Source of the DNA: Sequoia sempervirens
Lineage: Eukaryota; Streptophyta; Pinopsida; Cupressales; Cupressaceae
Length of the DNA stretch: 64,000 nt
Reading direction: 5' to 3'
Assembly (NCBI GenBank): GCA_007258455.2
Contig: VDFB02000002.1
Coordinates: forward strand, 477,283 to 541,282
Made by a program: the position numbers and the translations under genes. Below, piece after piece: positions 1 to 12,339 of the stretch (the first letter of the stretch is position 1; every line of letters begins with the position of its first letter). The notes under the pieces are model-generated. The model searched no databases. It saw nothing but the letters and a program-made list of their open reading frames with translations, and was not told where the DNA came from.

Positions 1-449
1 AGTTGTTAAAATTGCATGTTTTGGGTGAATTTGAGAGGTTCAAGGATGGAAAAGTGTGAAATATAATTTTTGATGATTGTTTGAGTTTGTGCAGACATAT
101 TCCAATATGATTGAAGGTGTGACAAGTTGGTATGAGGTTTAGAAAACATACTTTCTACAAACCCTTATTGAATGGAGCTTTTTTCAAGCCTTGAGTATGG
201 GTTTTTGTATTTGTCGCTTTAATAGATGATTTTTCTTGAGAAAGATCATTGAGTTGATGGTTTTATGAGTTGATTCAATGCTGACTCTAGTTATTTGTGG
301 TTTTGGAGTTGATTTGAGGGTACATGCTTTGTTATATTGGCCTCTTTGGAGCCCTATTTCTCAAGAATGAGTAGTTGAAATTGTCTCAAAGAAAGAGTAT
401 TCTATTTCATGAACTAGGTTGGATGTTGTGAACCTTTGTCTCTGCATCA
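1..449 (+). repeat. Element A 5' LTR (3' part only)
   Basis: Matches 1847-2294 nearly base for base and ends CTCTGCATCA, like the other copy. It is directly followed by the primer-binding site. The first ~910 bases of this LTR lie left of the window. Confidence 0.85.
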
Positions 450-931
450 AATTGGTATCGGAGCTAGCTGATCTAGGTTGTTCAGTTATTGTTATTGAGT
501 TTGGTTGTAAGTGCTTGGTCCATCTAACTACAAAGAGGAAAGTTTTTGAGTTGTGTCTTGGCAGATGAGGAAAGGTCTGTGGTCACCATCCTCCAATGGA
601 GATTAAGCTAGGTAGAAGGTGCAAAGGAAAAGAGAGAGAGAGACATCTTCTAGGATCTACTATTGGGTAGATAGATGGTTTGTTGAGTTTTTGTTTGAGT
701 TGGTGTTTGTAGGTTAAAGAGAGATGGATAGTTTTCTGAAGAAGCACTTGAGTTTGTAGCCTAAAGAGTACTCCACTGATGGGAGTAGATGAGAAGTTGA
801 ACAAAGGATTGGTTAGAGAAGAAAAGGAAAAGACAAATGAAGATGAACAAGGAACAAAGAACAAGGAATATTAATTTGTCTTATAGGTACAAGAATGTTT
901 CCAAGGGACTTGGAAAGTTTTTTTGGTTGGT
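450..931 (+). other. Element A interior: PBS and 480-bp non-coding spacer
   Basis: Begins with the PBS TGGTATCGGAGC (453-464), a one-base variant of the usual initiator tRNA-Met complement. A short GA-rich run lies near 629-643. The end (about 915-931) is a T/G-rich version of the polypurine tract seen before the right LTR of element B. Both are followed by TGTATGGTGTAGG. A 93-codon frame on the minus strand is low-complexity and shows no domain. Confidence 0.7.
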
Positions 932-2294
932 TGTATGGTGTAGGAGCACCTTGCTCACAAATGCCTTCAAAAGGCTAAATTTCAAAAATTGAATCTTTGA
1001 ATGTTAAATGTATGTAAAATAATTTTAAAAGGTCTTGGGTGGTCATATTTTAATATATTTAAAGTCACTAAGGGGTTGGTTGAGTCATTTTGTTGCAAAA
1101 GTTGCAAAACATGTAAAATTGCAAAAGTGCAAAAATGTGAACAAAAACAAGAATATGAAGGGTCACTTGGTTGTAAAGGGTAGTTTATTAGTTTGAAATG
1201 AAGGGTTAGTTATTATTTATGTTGTAAGAATCTATTTAAGCCTTGGAGAGGTGAACCAAAGGAAGGCAATGTAAATTGGAATCAATTTTGTCAATTTCAA
1301 TACCTTGTTTTGAAGTTTTAACAGTTTTCTCTCTGTTTCTAGGTCTTGTATGGAATATTACAGCCTATAAACTTTGTGAAAGTAGTTTTATTGTGTAGGT
1401 TATTGAATAATATTTCCATTGGTTCAAGTCTCACTCATTTTCATTGAGTAATAAGAAAGTTATGATGATTTTTGTGTAGGCAGGCAGTTCATAAAACGTT
1501 TTTCAGAAATTGAAGTTCAGAAAACATGTTAGTACGGACAAGTACGGAATTATATGGACCTAAAACTTGGATATATGGAAATATATTGATGTGGTGAACA
1601 AACTTTATTCTTACCAGTAATTTTTATAATGCCATTTAAGGGGTCAAACAAGTCATTTCCTAAAAACTGTTCTGAACATAGGGTTTTTGGGGTTGCATAC
1701 AAAAAATGTGATTTCTTCTAATCTGTACGGTGGAAACTTCTAAAAATTTGTGGAAAGATTCATTTTAAGGTTTTCTTACTATATTAAAGGTTTTGGAGAA
1801 TTTGAATAAGGTTTGATATATTTTTGGTGATGCCCTAGGCTGCCCTAGTTGTTAAAATTGCATGTTTTGGGTGAATTTGAGAGGTTCAAGGATGGAAAAG
1901 TGTGAAATGCAATTTTTGATGATTGTTTGAGTTTGTGTAGAAATATTCCAATATGATTGAAGGTGTGAAAATTTGGTATGAGGTTTAGAAAACATACTTT
2001 CTACAAACCCTCATTGAATGGAGCTTTGTTCAAGCCTTGAATATGGGTTTTTGTATTTGCTGCTTTAATAGATGTTTTTCTTGATAAAAATGATTGAGTT
2101 GATGGTTTTATGAGTTTATTCAATGCTGCCTTTAGTTATTTTTGGTTTTGGAGTTGATTTGAGGGTACATGCTTTGTTATATTGGCCTCTTTGGAGCCTT
2201 ATTTCTCAAGAATGAGTAGTTGAAATTGTCTCAAAGAAAGAGTATTCTATTTCATGAACTAGGTTGGATGTTGTGGTCCTTTGTCTCTGCATCA
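932..2294 (+). repeat. Element A 3' LTR, complete
   Basis: About 1.36 kb, from TGTATGGTGTAGG to CTCTGCATCA. The length is close to that of the element B LTR (1.35 kb). A possible core promoter (TATTTAAG) lies near 1220, at a position comparable to TATAAAAT in the B LTR. No gene lies inside. The right neighbour starts at once with another LTR, and I found no clear target-site duplication. Confidence 0.8.
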
Positions 2295-2311
2295 GTTACT
2301 TCCCTATCTTT

Positions 2312-3645
2312 TGTACGCATCATTCATTGAACAAGACAACTGAGAGGGAGGTGAATTAGTTGTACCAAATCAAACTTTTAATATCCCTACTGGAAATTAG
2401 ATCAATCACAAATCCTTTAAACTAGTTAATCATTAAGTGCAAAGGCATAAACTAAATCATGACACATACACAATAACACTATATTTACATGGAAAAACTA
2501 ATGAGAGAAAAACTACAATGAGGATTCACTCTCACTATAAATAATATCAAAACCAATTACAAATGCTCACTGCGAGAATAGGCTTATTTCCAAAACAATA
2601 AGGAGTTGCTAGCCAAATCAAGACTCACTTCCCAAAAAGGGTTAACCATTTAGAGGGATCACTACCACATAGATACAAAGAAGATAGAAAAGATATGTTA
2701 CACAAAGAAGACCTCTCAATGCAACAAAGATTTCCACCATAATTCACTTTAACCACTCACAGGCATGCATGAAAGATTGAGTACACCTTTATCTCACTAC
2801 TTCCATAAACTCGACATTTAGATTTTGTACTGACCTACCATAATCGCATCACATACAAAATAATTCACATCTATTTTAGATCTATCTGGTCTATTTCTTT
2901 GCATCACTCTTTGTATGTCTTTCCCCAATATCTCATCCTATATATATACCATCTTCAACTTTGAAACATGTCTAATGTCAACCATCCATCAATTAAATTC
3001 AAATTATGTTAGCAAAAAAATATTCCAGGGTGGAATTAGAATGAGGAAAACCAAAAAACATGCTTGATGAGGACCCAAATAAGTCCCAACACACTTCCAT
3101 TAAACTTTGAAGGTAGTGTTATACACAAGGTTGACCAAACTAGTGTAAAACACATTCAATTTAGCACACACAACCTTAACATGGTCCAATCCTTTTAGAT
3201 GATAAAATTATCCTTAATATGCTCATATCAGCTTAACTATAGAACCACAAGTCATAAGACTTGAAAATGAAAAAATATGGACCAACAATATTTCTCCTGG
3301 ACCTCAACCAGAAACATTGAACAACATAGTTCATAAATAGTGAACATAACTCACACTGAACAATGACCCAGAAGCTAGAAATATGGATATAACAACTTAC
3401 AACACTCATGATTAACATATTTTAATGAAACAAACATAGGAGAAAATATCAGAGTGAAACCTAAAGCAAACACTAAACACTTGCAACCATTCTTTATTAC
3501 AATTTTCTCAATATCCTTGACATATACGGTCAATATCCTACATCCATGACATTAGTGACAACAACAACCAGATGATAACTAGTTAACTAATTGACCTCAA
3601 TGACAACACCTTCATTCTTAGAAAAAATTATTCATACTTGCAACA
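2312..3645 (-). repeat. Element D 3' LTR
   Basis: On the minus strand it starts TGTTGCAAGTATG just after the purine tract AAATGGGGAGAT (3646-3657). Near its end it holds a motif close to CACCTCCCTCTCAG, which also occurs just before the end of the element E LTR. The exact right edge on the minus strand (near 2312) is a guess because no second copy is present. Size is about 1.33 kb. Confidence 0.55.
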
Positions 3646-3983
3646 ATCTCCCCATTTGTCATTGATGGCTACAGATGATGTGAAAAACCATCAAAGACAA
3701 CACAATACTTATAAACACATTTTTCAATTCTCCCCCTTAGGAGATAATCTCTTCCACATCTTCCTCGTCTCCCCCTTTGACATCAATGGAAAAGGAAAAA
3801 TATATTTTACATTCATTTCCCCTTTGACCACAAATACTCTTTCAATGACAACACATGACACTACCTACTCCCCCTAGGAGGTAGCCACCAAAACATCAGT
3901 CTAGGAAAAAGATAAATCTATAGATCCATTGGATTGATGCATCTCCATATGCATATATTTCAAGAAAGGAGAGGCAATCATCC
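3646..3983 (-). other. Element D post-pol tail with repeated polypurine tracts
   Basis: Non-coding stretch between RNase H and the LTR. Read on the minus strand it holds four purine tracts of the GGGGGAGA or GGGGAGAT type, at about 3868-3875, 3767-3773, 3731-3738 and 3646-3654. Some are joined to a phrase like TTGATGTCAAA. Repeated purine tracts before the LTR are a known trait of Sireviruses. The last one is the likely primer for plus-strand synthesis. Confidence 0.6.
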
Positions 3984-5450
3984 CTAACTTCTCCCCAAGA
4001 TAACCAAATTATCTTTAGGAAGAAACTTCTTAAAAATGTTAGCAATATGATCCTTCGTAGGTACATAATCAAGCTTTAATTCATTCTCCACAACATTTTC
4101 TCTCATGAAGTGATACTTGATAGATATATAATTTTTCCTCAAGTGCATCATTGAATTCTTTGAAATGTTAATTGCACTTATATCATCACAAAAGATAGAG
4201 ATAGGATCACCATTCACTATTCTAATATCTTTCAATGTCTATTTCATCCATAACACGTGTGTATAGTAAGATGCAACAACAATATACTTAGCTTCAGTAG
4301 TGGACAAATAAACTAAATCTTGCTTCTTACTGAACCAAGCCACCAATCTACAACCAAGAAAGAATGCACCATTACTTGTACTTTTTCTATCATCTACACA
4401 TCCAATCCAATCTACATATGTATAAGAAATTAATGTAAAGTTAGTATCCCTAGGATACCACAAGCCATAGTTCAAAGTGCCATTCAAATATCTAAATATT
4501 ATTTTAACAACATGTGTTTCTTGAGGATCTTCTTGAAATCTAGTGACAAGAAAAATCATGTGCATGATATCCAGTCTAGTAGCAGTTAAATAGAAAATTC
4601 CACCAATCATAGATATGTACTTGCTTTGATCAACCTTAGGTGAACCAGTCACCATAGGAGTGCATACTGGTTTGGAACCATCCATCCAAGACTTTTTCAA
4701 CATCCCTCTTACATACTTCAAATGTGAAATACAAATCCCTTTCTTTGTCTAACTGATTTGTAACCCAAGAAATAAATTCATCTCACCAAACATAGACATC
4801 TTAAATTATGTTTGCATTTTTTTAGTAAAAATCTTATACATAGTTTCATTTCCTCCAAAAATAATGTCATCAACATATACAACCACTATCAAGATCTTAT
4901 CATTTTCAAATTTTAAATACAAATTACTATCTACCATACCTTTTTTGAAACCTTACTAAATCAAGTACCTTCCTAACCTTGCATACCAAGCTCTAGGAGC
5001 TTGCTTTAGTCCATATAAAGCTTTCTTCAATCTATAAACCATATCCAATTGATCTAACAACTGAAATCTTTCTGGTTGTTCCATGTAGATTTCTTCTTCT
5101 AACTCACTATTCAAGAAAGCAGAATTAACATCCATCTAATAGACTTTAAATTCTTTATCAGAAAAAAATACTAAGAGCATCCTGATAGCTTGCATTCTTT
5201 CCACTGAAGAATAAATCTCCTAAAAATATACGCCTTGTACTTGTCTGTAACCCTTACACACAAGCCTTAATTTATTTTGGACCAATTATCCATTCTCATT
5301 CAATGTGTTTCTGAATACCCACTTTGATCCAATTATTTTTTTATCTTATGCTCTAGGGACCAATTCCCAAGTCTAATTCTTCTCAATCTTCATAATTTTT
5401 TCTTTCATAGCTTCAATCCAATGCTCATATTTACATGCTTCACTTAGAGT
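3984..5450 (-). pseudogene. Element D reverse transcriptase and RNase H (Ty1/copia)
   Basis: The minus strand encodes a copia-type RT with an intact YVDD catalytic motif at 4877-4866. Upstream are recognisable blocks of the RT fingers (KWVFRNT near 5310, [10 protein letters not shown] near 5125, [12 protein letters not shown] near 5000). The RNase H part at 4721-3984 shows DRKSTSN, LSTTEAKY and the C-terminal block around IKYHF. This is the last coding part of copia pol. It is broken by several in-frame stops and frameshifts between about 4721 and 5450 and by one stop at 4236-4238. Confidence 0.8.
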
Positions 5451-5754
5451 CTTTGGTTCAATTTTTAAAAATTAAACATAGATTTCTCTCACCAATAGTA
5501 GCTTTGCTCCTCGTCAATACTATTTTTTTCTTGTCTTCAATCATTTGGTTTTTTGAATGATTTTCTTACACATACTTAGGTGTCTTAGGGAACACCAATG
5601 GAGCTTCCTCTTCTACCTCATTCCTCTTTTCTTTCTCATATTTTTCATGTTCTTCCACAACTTCTTCAATCCTTACGCAATCAGGTTCATTAGATACATA
5701 TCCATCAACATCAATTGAATTCTTCATTACTCCATAAACCTTGACATTTGTGCT

Positions 5755-7000
5755 TTATAAAATCTTTCTTAGAATTTTATTGAAACATCTGTAAGAATTG
5801 CTTCTAGTGGAATATCCATGAAAAATACCTTCATCACTTCTAGAATCAAAATTCCCTAAATTTTCTTCATCCCATTTGATATAACATTTTCTTTTAAATA
5901 CCTTGAAATACTTAATAGTAGTAATTCTTCCATGCCATAGCTCACAATGGGGTCTTTGTACTATTATCTCTTTCTTAAACTCAATTGAAAACATAAACAA
6001 TAGTGTGTATAGCTTCTCTCTAGTAAACTTCTAGTAAACCAGCTTGAGTAAACATTGATCTAACAACTTCTTGAATTGTTTTGTTCTTCCTTTCAAAAAC
6101 TCCATTTTGTTGAGGAGTCCTTAAAGTAGATAACTATCTTTTTATTCCATGAACTTCAAAACACATATTAAAATTATGGGAGGTGAATTTACCACCTCTA
6201 TCAGACCTTAATCATTTTATTCTCAAATTCACTTCATTCTCAACCATAGTTTTGAATGCCTTGAATCTATCTAATGCATGATATTTATCTCTAAGAAATG
6301 TAACCCATGTACACCTAGAATAATCATCAATCAAAAGAATAGAGTACCTTTCACCTTGTAGACTTCTCACTATTGTGGAACCACATAGACCTATGTGAAT
6401 GAAATCTAGTAGTCTGGTAGTTGATTGTTTCTTTGATCTAAAATTATTTCTTGTTTTCTTTCTAAACTAATAATTCTAAAAAATAACATTAACAAGCTTT
6501 GTAATCCTTGGTAAATATCTCATGGCCTGTACAACATTGATCCTCATTAGATTATTAAAATTCATATGACACATTCTCTAATGCCATAACCAACTATCAT
6601 TAATTTGATTAATATGGCAACGCCCATCGACACCTTTAAGATGATATATATTTCCTTTAGATTTCTTTTCTACAACAATCATTGTTCTACATCCTTTCCT
6701 AATTTCACATCTCTCATACTCAAACACAAGATTATATCCTTTACTAAACATCTATCCAACACTCAAGAGATTATTCCTTAAAACCTTAACATAATAGACA
6801 TCATTAGTATTATGCTTGCCATTAAAACTTACAGAACCTATCCCATAGGTTTTAGCACCAATATCATCTCCAAAAATAAGTAAGCCTCCATCATATTTTT
6901 CAAGTTTAAAAAACTTACTCTTATCATCGGTCATGTGATGTGAACAACCATTGTCAACAACCCAATAGTTATTTTCTTGTTTAGCATGTAGGGCGGAGAT
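5755..7000 (-). pseudogene. Element D protease and integrase (Ty1/copia)
   Basis: The protease shows WVVDNGCSHHM near 6970: the active-site triad DSG reads DNG, which would inactivate it. Next come the integrase zinc-finger start (WLWH, a stop, then RMCHMNF), the catalytic core with DDYSRCTW and LRSDRGGKF, and a TPQQNG..E block, so the three acidic residues remain. The C-terminal block (CDEG/SDEG-type, FHGYSTRS) is at 6000-5755. A poorly conserved linker of about 300 bp with many stops leads to RT. The frame changes at least twice. Confidence 0.8.
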
Positions 7001-7049
7001 TATAGTACCTTCACATTTCTCCTTTTCTAGAGGGGCATACCTTCACCTA

Positions 7050-8023
7050 TTTTGTAGAGTTATAAGAAGTAGGTTAATATTTTATAGCCAAGAACAAGCA
7101 TTCATTGTCATTAGGATCTCCATAATAAGACTCTTCATTAGAAATACTAGCATTCTCATCCACATAATATGCTCTGTTGATCTTCTTACATTTCCTTTCT
7201 TTTTCAAATCTTTGTTTTTTCCTCTTAGCTCTTTCTAGAAATCTTGAAGAAAAATGACCTATTCCTCCAAAACTAAAGAATTTAAAGGGAAATTTACCTT
7301 CATAATTGTTAGAGCCTTTATTCATTCTTATCAGAAAATTAGCTTCAACTTCATCGAGAATTTATTCATCCAAAACTACAACACTTATAGCCTTAAAAGT
7401 AATTCTAATATGGACCCATTCCTCAAATTTATCTTTCTCAACTCCTAAGATGTTAGAGTTCCCAATAAATGATCTTTAGTGTAGGTCTTGTAATCTATAT
7501 GTTCTTCAATAGTATATATTTTTTTGTTGTATGCATCAAGGAGAGTTCTAAGAATATTCTTTACAATCCTAGATTCATCTATTATAGCACCAAGTCCTCA
7601 CATTTTACCTACAACCTAATCCACTTTCTATACATAATATTTAATGTTCTCATTTTTAGACATATGGAAGAGCTAAAACTATGTCTCCAAATTCTGTAAA
7701 TTTGCTTCTTTGAACTTTTCATCACCAGTACATGCCTTTTCTAAAGCATCCCAAACCTCTTTAGTAGTCTTCATATTTTGAACTTTAATCAACATGAAAT
7801 ATGCAAGACTATTCATCAAAATGAACTTTTCCTTATTGTTAACTTCATGTGCCTTTATTTCATTGATGGTACTCAGACCATTAGCATGAGGAGTGTAAGG
7901 ATTATTCTAATATTTTTCCACATCATATCCATAATACTCTAGATATTCTTCCATCAATATCTTCCAAATAGAATAATTAGTTTCATTCAACTTAGGGTAC
8001 TCAAAGGTGATATTGCAATCCAT
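7050..8023 (-). pseudogene. Element D gag (UBN2-type)
   Basis: The start codon at 8023 begins a frame with the usual copia Gag opening (a Y..W block near residue 20) and later the phrase TTKEVWDALE near 7760, typical of the UBN2 gag domain. The zinc knuckle near 7270 should read CFSCGG..H..C, but three of its cysteines are replaced by Phe (FFSFGGIGHFSSRF), so it could not bind zinc or RNA normally. A basic and acidic tail follows (7325-7074). Stops are frequent. Confidence 0.7.
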
Positions 8024-8075
8024 CCTAGACCTTCCTTAAGTGGTCAATATCTTCTCCAAGGAACCAAATATTTGA

Positions 8076-8121
8076 GTATTGTCGTCGTTGATGTCAAAAG
8101 TGAAAATCATGTAAGGGAGAT
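8076..8121 (+). other. Orphan internal 3' tail with PPT before the element E LTR
   Basis: The stretch holds a GTTGATGTCAAAAG phrase and ends in GTAAGGGAGAT right before the LTR start TGTTGGCTT. This is the layout at the end of a Sirevirus interior (compare element D, AAATGGGGAGAT then TGTTGC). It belongs to the plus strand and joins the inverted gag leader of D at about 8075. Confidence 0.5.
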
Positions 8122-10099
8122 TGTTGGCTTAAAGACTAGGTTTCTTGAGAGCTTTTCAAATAGGTATTGTCCACGTTGTGATGTCAATGAAAGTGTCCTC
8201 ATTCATTGGTTCATGCTCTCATTCTAGGGATAAATTTTTAAGGATTCGTTGCAAAATTTAAAGTTTTCCTAGACTATGTCGTGGGGTTCTCAAGTTTTGA
8301 AACCTTCTCACTTAGTGATTTCCTTATTGTCAGTGAAAGTGAATGGAATTGCGGAGTTCTAAGATTTACTAACCTATGTTGTGGGTTTATCAAGTTTTGA
8401 AACCTCCCGACTTAGCGACTAAGTAATGGAGCAATAGTAAGGAAGGAAGAATTCCATGTTGGACCCATCCATAATGACAATGCAAACACGTGGCATGATG
8501 GGATTGAGTAAATAGTAATTCACATCTTTTTTGTGGATTACAAAGCTATGACATGTTCATGATGTGAAAATCTGATGAAAAACATGTGGACCCCACATTG
8601 TAATGATGTATTGGGTGATGTTGTTTTACATCAAAGTGACTTAATCATTTTGAAAGGATTTTCATAGGTTCTCTTTATTGTTGGCATGTTGCAAGATCTT
8701 AGAACTTCGTAATCTATGATAAGAGGTTCTGAGGTTTAGGTTTTAAGAAATTGGGTGATATGAGTATGATGCCAACTGTGGGACCCAAGTGTGATATTGG
8801 CTAATAGATGGCAATGAATTATTACTCGATATGACATCTCACATCAGTGTTGCAAATGATGTGGCAATGACATCCATGGATGACATGTAGGTTGTGGGCC
8901 TAGTTAGATAACATGGAAAGCATATCGGTGTGACTTGATTGTATTAGTGGGAGTCTAAATGAAGTTTTAATGATGGGATGATATGATAGATTGATGACAA
9001 TGGTTTAAGTGACCGATTATCCAACGGTCAGGATTTAAAGACACGACAGTGAATGATGATCATAGGATTAAGGAATGAAGGAGTTGATTGATATGCAAAG
9101 TTCAAATACATAGATCTAAAATGGATATGACAAGTGTAAATGAGGGTGTGGTCTAAAAACTGACACAGGAGAAAGAATTAATTTTCCCAACTACCTCAGT
9201 GATCAATTAAATGAAGATTTGATCTTTAAGGTAGTGAAAAAGATTGCAAAGGTGATCAAGATCAAGATTAGATTGAATGATCAGAAGAATACATTAAATG
9301 CATATTAGATTCTAAGGTTTGAAAAAAAATTATTCTTATCAAATTTTCTACACCAGAATAAAATGTTGTGTGGCTCGATGAAGAGGGATGATGATAACTA
9401 ACAAGCTGGATAGTATGTATGTGGCTCGATGCTCTAAAACTTATAGAAGTAGGTTGTAAGTGTAAAAACCCTAACAGTGATTCCAATGTATATGAACTGA
9501 ATGAGGGGAATTATTGACACAGGACAAATGAATGAGAGTGTCTGAATGTAGAGGAAGGTGAAGTGTAACAAAAAGAAAAATCTAAAAGTTCATTTAGTTG
9601 GCTATAGTGGAGTAACGGAGAACTAAGAGAGAGAGAGAGAGAGAGCTTATGTACTTAATTCATGCATTGTAGGTTATTTAGAACCATTTTATGCATAATA
9701 TATTGCAAAACTTTATATGAGGTTATAGAGTCCATTTTTCACTGAGTTGTAGCTCAAAATAGGGTGTAGTAATATTCTTGAAGTTATAGATTCTAAACAT
9801 GGAGTTGTTGCTTCCTTGGGTTGCAGTCCTAAACATTTTAACTGATCTTTGAAGCTTGTGAGGTTGGATTAGGACAATAGATCTTAGCAACATTTCTCAT
9901 CGTGGTTTTTCCCATTTTTTGTTTTCCATGTACATATTGTGTTATGTGTTGATCTCTCTTATGCTTGTGACTATTATATCCATCATTATTTCAATCTACA
10001 CACTTGAGGTTAAGGTTGAATCTGTAAAAGGGTTTAAGAAGTAAAAATTTTAAGATCTATTGATTCACCCCCCTCTCAGTAGATCATTGTGTTCTAACA
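8122..10099 (+). repeat. Element E LTR
   Basis: About 1.98 kb from TGTTGGCTT to GTTCTAACA, bounded by a purine tract on the left and a perfect PBS on the right. Near the end it holds CACCCCCCTCTCAG, a block also seen in the D LTR. A GA microsatellite lies at 9626-9645. No second copy is in the window, so the boundaries rest on the PPT and PBS alone. Confidence 0.6.
9626..9645. repeat. (GA)n microsatellite
   Basis: About ten GA units inside the element E LTR. Confidence 0.9.
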
Positions 10100-10101
10100 A
10101 T

Positions 10102-10113
10102 TGGTATCAGAGC
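10102..10113 (+). other. Element E primer-binding site (tRNA-Met)
   Basis: TGGTATCAGAGC, the exact complement of the plant initiator tRNA-Met 3' end used by most copia elements, three bases after the LTR end. Confidence 0.9.
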
Positions 10114-10171
10114 CCTAGGTTCCCTAGGAGAAGCTTAAGCAACTCGGGTTTATCTTGGATAGGTGAACATA

Positions 10172-12290
10172 ATGGATTTTCAAGAAGGATCAAACAAGCC
10201 ACCTAGGTTTGATGGAACAAACTATGCTAAATGAAGCTCATTAATGAAAGGATACTTAGTTTCTCTTGGAATTGATGTTTGGCTATGTGTTGAGACCAAT
10301 AAACTATTCCTACTAATCCTATAGCAAAGAAGATTCATGAGGACAATAAGAAATCTTAGTTTATTATTATGAATAATTTATCTGACTTTGTGCATAGCAA
10401 AGTTATGCATTGTAAAACTACTTATGATTTCCGGGAAAAACTTTAGAAAATCTACAAAGGTGACGTGAAAGTGAAGTTGGAAAAGTTATAAGTGCCAAGA
10501 GAAAAATTTGAAGGTTTGACGATGAACGAAGAAGAGAATATTGCAAATTATCTTTAGAGAGTTGATGATGTGGTAAATTCCATTAAAGGACATGGTGTAA
10601 ATCTAAAAGAAGAAGATGTTGTGTTGAAAGTTCTTAGGTCCATGACAACTAAATATGTTGCCAAGATTTCTACTATTGAAGAAGGAAGAAAAATTGATAA
10701 AATTACTCTTGATGAGGTGCATGGCATAATTATTGCATATGAGATGAGAATTCCAAGTGTTGAATCATCTAGGAGAGAAGTTGCATTTAAGGTTGTCAAG
10801 AAAGAAAAAGATGAAGCAAATAAGAAATAAAAAGTCACTACCATTGCATCTGATTATGAAGAAACTAATGAGGAAGAAGAAAATTTCATAAGAAGGCTAA
10901 GAAGAGGATCAATAGGTATAAAGGTAAGCTCCCTCTTAAGTGTTTTAACTATGAAATAATAGCTCATTTTGATTCAAAGTTTCCATATGGTAAAGAAGAC
11001 AGTTCCAAGCACATATTTGATAGTAGAAAGAAGAACAAGTTCTACCCTAAAAGAAAGAACTTTGGAAAGAAGAAGAGTTTGTACATTAATGAAGAAAGTT
11101 AAGTGTCTAATGTTAGTGATTGTTTAGAAGAGGATCAAGGCCATGCCTTAGTAATGAGAGATGATAGAAGAGAATTTATGTTCATGGCTAAAGAAACTAA
11201 GGATCGGGAAGGTGCACAAATTGAGGACTTGTATGAAGGAGAAGAGGAGGCAATTGTTGATCTTGAAGGAGAAATAATTAGTTCTCTAGAAGATCTTGAT
11301 GAACTAAGAGACAAATAGGATGATCTTAAGAGAGAAAACAGGAAGCTAAAAAGGAATGCTCAAAAGGAGACTAATAGATTAACACAAGAACTTGAAGAGT
11401 CCAATAAGGTGTTAGTAGGAATAAAATTTCATATAGAAGAGCTTAAAAGAATTGAGGATGACATGAAATATAAATTGTAGTTTGAGATGGATAGATACTT
11501 GAAACTTGAGGTAGAAATATTTTCCTTAAGGAAAAAATTGGAGAAGGCCAATGAGTAGATCATAAATGGACTAAAGTTGAAAAGTAGTAAAAATATTCTA
11601 AATGAATTGATAAGTACACAAAAGCCTACAAATAAAGAGAAATCTGGTTTAAGTTTAAAAAAAGGGAAGAATTCATTTATGGATGTCTCTACAAAACTTT
11701 ATTAAGTATTTAGAGGAGAAAAATCAGTCCCAAGTGAAGAAAAATCTGACAAAGAGGAAGCTCCTAAAGACTAACAAAAATTTGATAAAGAAAAGAAACT
11801 AGTTGAAGTTAGGGAGGACAACCAAACAATTCTCGATCAACAAAAGAAGATGCATAATGTAAAAAGAGTGGATAATTATGGATTCACAAGAGTACACTAT
11901 TTAAGGAGTCCTAGAAAAAGAAGATTACCTCATCCAACTGAAGGAAACTACATGACCAAGTACTCATCATATTTCAATGGGTATTGATATACCTATAACA
12001 ATTTTGGTCATAGGATTAGAGAATGTAGAATTATTCCAAGGAAGAATACAAAGTTTGTAAGCAAGAATCCATTTTCTCTCTTGGTTGATATGGATGTAAT
12101 TTGTTATAGTTGCAACAACTTTTTTCATATAGCTAGAAACTATAGAGCAAGATGTATAGGACCAGGTGTGAAATCTGAGAAGAAGAAATTCTCACCTACT
12201 AATAAAGAGAAAGGAAATAAGATTTCTGAGATAGAAGAAAAGAAAAATGAGAAGAAGCCCAAGAAGATATGGAAGGAGAAAGAGTAGGGA
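10172..12290 (+). pseudogene. Element E gag with long coiled coil (Sirevirus type)
   Basis: The ATG at 10172 opens a frame with a Gag start block (FDGTNYAK, then a stop where Trp is expected). The UBN2-like part is clearest at 10570-10830. A first zinc knuckle near 10940 has lost two cysteines (CFNYEIIAHFDSKF). A long Glu/Lys/Leu-rich coiled coil follows (about 11250-11600), then a second knuckle near 12096-12150 (CYSCNNFFH, with one Cys changed to Tyr) and a lysine-rich tail. Two knuckles flanking a coiled coil are characteristic of Sirevirus Gag. There are several stops and at least one frame change. Confidence 0.75.
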
Positions 12291-12339
12291 TCTTGCATCA
12301 CTCAGTCTATGATTTCCTAAGTGGCTTTACATGCAAACA

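Larger units (their letters stand above)
1..2294 (+). mobile_element. Element A: non-autonomous LTR retrotransposon, left end cut by window
   Basis: The first 449 bases reappear at 1847-2294 with few differences, so they are the ends of two LTRs. The first copy is followed by a tRNA-Met-type primer-binding site (TGGTATCGGAGC, 453-464), which sets the plus orientation. Only 482 bp separate the LTRs, and they hold no gag or pol motif, so the element could move only with proteins supplied by a relative. The LTR start (TGTATGGTGTAGG) and the end (GCATCA) match those of element B at the right side of the window, so A and B belong to one family or to sister families. The 5' LTR start and target-site duplication lie outside the window. 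Confidence 0.8.
2312..8075 (-). mobile_element. Element D: decayed Sirevirus-like Ty1/copia, 5' LTR missing
   Basis: Read on the minus strand the order is gag, protease, integrase, RT, RNase H, a non-coding tail with several purine tracts, and one LTR. This is the Ty1/copia order. The gag leader can be followed up to about 8075. There the sequence switches to the tail of a plus-strand element, so the 5' LTR and most of the primer-binding site are lost. All domains carry stops and frameshifts, so the element is dead. The purine-rich tail and the gag type suggest the Sirevirus lineage. Confidence 0.75.

Noticed and set aside
453..464. Possible tRNA gene at the TGGTATC..GAGC motifs (also 10102, 46077, 61439)
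   Set aside because: Only the 12-base primer complement is present next to an LTR; no cloverleaf can be formed around it.
1001..1183. 60-codon frame with several Cys/Lys residues in the A LTR
   Set aside because: It lies wholly in an LTR and its Cys-Lys spacing comes from repeated TGCAAAA words.
2290..2315. Target-site duplication between A and D
   Set aside because: The outer ends of A (left) and D (right) are not available, so no matching pair can be shown.
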